DNA of 13,228 bases from DATLNF01 sp046590575 (lineage in GTDB: Bacteria > Actinomycetota > Actinomycetes > BP-191), in NCBI GenBank assembly GCA_046590575.1, contig JBKJUS010000183.1:1-13228 (forward strand). Reading direction: 5' to 3'. The notes under the pieces are model-generated. The model was not told where the DNA came from, searched no databases, and was given only the letters and a program-made list of their open reading frames with translations. Positions 12,567 to 13,228 of this stretch are shown piece after piece (the stretch's first letter is position 1; each line of letters starts with the position of its first letter). The translations under genes were made by a program, and so were the position numbers.

Positions 12567-13007
12567 TCACCGCGTTGCCGTGGGAGTAGCGGTCACATAG
12601 ACAACAAGTTCCCACCCACCTGAACTATTGGAACTTACCGCGAGGTTGATGATGTCTCCGTCCCGGCCCGCGAACCTTTTCCTTACCGGGCTTTTTGCAC
12701 AGGGGAAGGGTTCCGAGGTTCCTGCCCGCTTCCGATTCCTCGTTGCTGTCGCCTGCACATAGGGGACCCCGCTGGTCCCGACACAACGAAGTGCGACAAA
12801 GTACTCGTCAAAAGCCTCGAACTTCACCTCCACCGGATCCCGCACGGGTCGGGCGGTGTTGTCTACCTCGAGAACGATTCGATCATTTTCTTCAAGACCG
12901 TACTTAACGACCTGCTGACGTGTGACTGAACTAGTCGTGGGCCCGCTGCGCTCTGCGCAGGAGCAAACGGCAACAAGGATCGCGCCGACGCCCAGCAGTC
13001 GATTCAT
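12567..13007 (-). CDS. Small lipoprotein, unknown function
   Basis: A 146-residue protein with a lipoprotein signal (MNRLLGVGAILVAVCSC), where V-C-S-C fits a lipobox with the second cysteine as the lipidated residue. The mature part looks beta-rich (IVLEVDNTA, VEVKFEAFDEYFVALRC, DIINLAVSS, WELVVYVTATP). Its two cysteines, in ALRCVG and FPCAK, may pair. The ATG at 13007 is preferred because it places the signal peptide at the N-terminus; ATG 13022 or an earlier start would add residues before it. It lies between the SnoaL-like gene upstream and the HAD gene downstream on the same strand. No shared ECF-type promoter is seen. I do not recognise a family. Confidence 0.72.
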   Translation of the reverse strand: MNRLLGVGAILVAVCSCAERSGPTTSSVTRQQVVKYGLEENDRIVLEVDNTARPVRDPVEVKFEAFDEYFVALRCVGTSGVPYVQATATRNRKRAGTSEPFPCAKSPVRKRFAGRDGDIINLAVSSNSSGGWELVVYVTATPTATR

Positions 13008-13056
13008 CGAGTGTTCGCTACCCATCGAGAGAACTCGCAACCGTGAGGAAGTGCCG

Positions 13057-13228
13057 CTACTCCTCGACGATTTTCCAGTACGAATCCTTGCGTTCGATAC
13101 GCCCGTCAGCTGCCAGATCCCACAGGTCGCAACCGCGCACGCGGATGCTTACGCCTTCGGTTGACGTGCCCGTGAGCAGCCACCGCGATACGGCATGCCC
13201 GCCGCACGTCCAGTGCTCGTCCTCGCCG
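13057..13228 (-). CDS. SnoaL/NTF2-like protein (partial, N-terminus beyond window)
   Basis: The visible 56 C-terminal residues read in frame from the right edge to the TAG at 13057-13059. They include HAVSRWLLTGTSTEG, VSIRVRGCDLWDLAADGRIE and RKDSYWKIVEE. The end pattern, an aromatic/acidic strand, D-G-R/K-I, then K-D-S-Y-W-K, is typical of SnoaL-like members of the NTF2/ketosteroid-isomerase fold, which form small cone-shaped barrels used as isomerases, cyclases or binding proteins. The catalytic part lies outside the window, so no reaction can be given. The lipoprotein gene follows after about 49 bases on the same strand. Confidence 0.72.
   Translation of the reverse strand, partial: GEDEHWTCGGHAVSRWLLTGTSTEGVSIRVRGCDLWDLAADGRIERKDSYWKIVEE

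Noticed and set aside
11808..12623. Plus-strand open frame of 271 codons
   Set aside because: It is antisense to the HAD gene, whose motifs are clear on the minus strand in two frames.
1..13228. CRISPR arrays, tRNA or rRNA genes, transposase genes
   Set aside because: I saw no regular repeat-spacer pattern, no cloverleaf-like sequence and no transposase motif on either strand. A tool-based search was not possible.

Overview
The window is high-GC DNA with dense genes, GTG starts, four-base ATGA/GTGA stop-start overlaps and ECF-type promoters. It looks like an actinobacterial chromosome, but I cannot place it to genus. It is an accessory-type region built around extracytoplasmic-function (ECF) sigma factors, with several decayed gene remnants between intact operons.

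Left part (1-2904). An ECF sigma factor and a YhdL-like single-pass anti-sigma factor overlap on the minus strand; the latter runs off the left edge. Divergent from them are a small coiled-coil gene and a coupled gene whose N-terminal half resembles the helical tower/C-gate segment of gyrase A. About 800 bases follow without an intact gene. They hold a frameshifted relic that may be plasmid replication-relaxation-like, and a vestige of the secreted-protein family described below.

Central and right-central part (2905-11656). This is the main interest. Two paralogous sigma/anti-sigma operons (5836-7178 and 9492-10828), four paralogous secreted proteins with two conserved cysteines (2969-3628, 7976-8626, 8832-9476, 10985-11656), and a membrane operon (19-codon leader, single-pass protein, GT-C-like polytopic protein) lie together. 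Six promoters match GAACC-N16/17-GTC: one before each sigma operon, one before three of the four secreted-protein genes, and one before the membrane operon. The fourth secreted-protein gene is the third gene of the second sigma operon. The two sigma factors have almost the same recognition helix, so they probably read the same promoters. Both anti-sigma proteins lack an evident zinc-binding anti-sigma (ZAS) motif and carry a four-cysteine extracytoplasmic domain that resembles BsuPI-type beta-sandwiches. My reading is a self-contained, autoregulated envelope-response regulon that expanded by local duplication. An extra 3'-end copy of a secreted-protein gene at 7811-7909 and the vestige near 2750 are debris of that expansion.

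Right part (11657-13228). A HAD-superfamily hydrolase gene is broken by a frameshift in a run of eight G. Upstream of it on the same strand are a small lipoprotein gene and the 3' end of a SnoaL/NTF2-like gene cut by the window edge. Neither shows the shared promoter.
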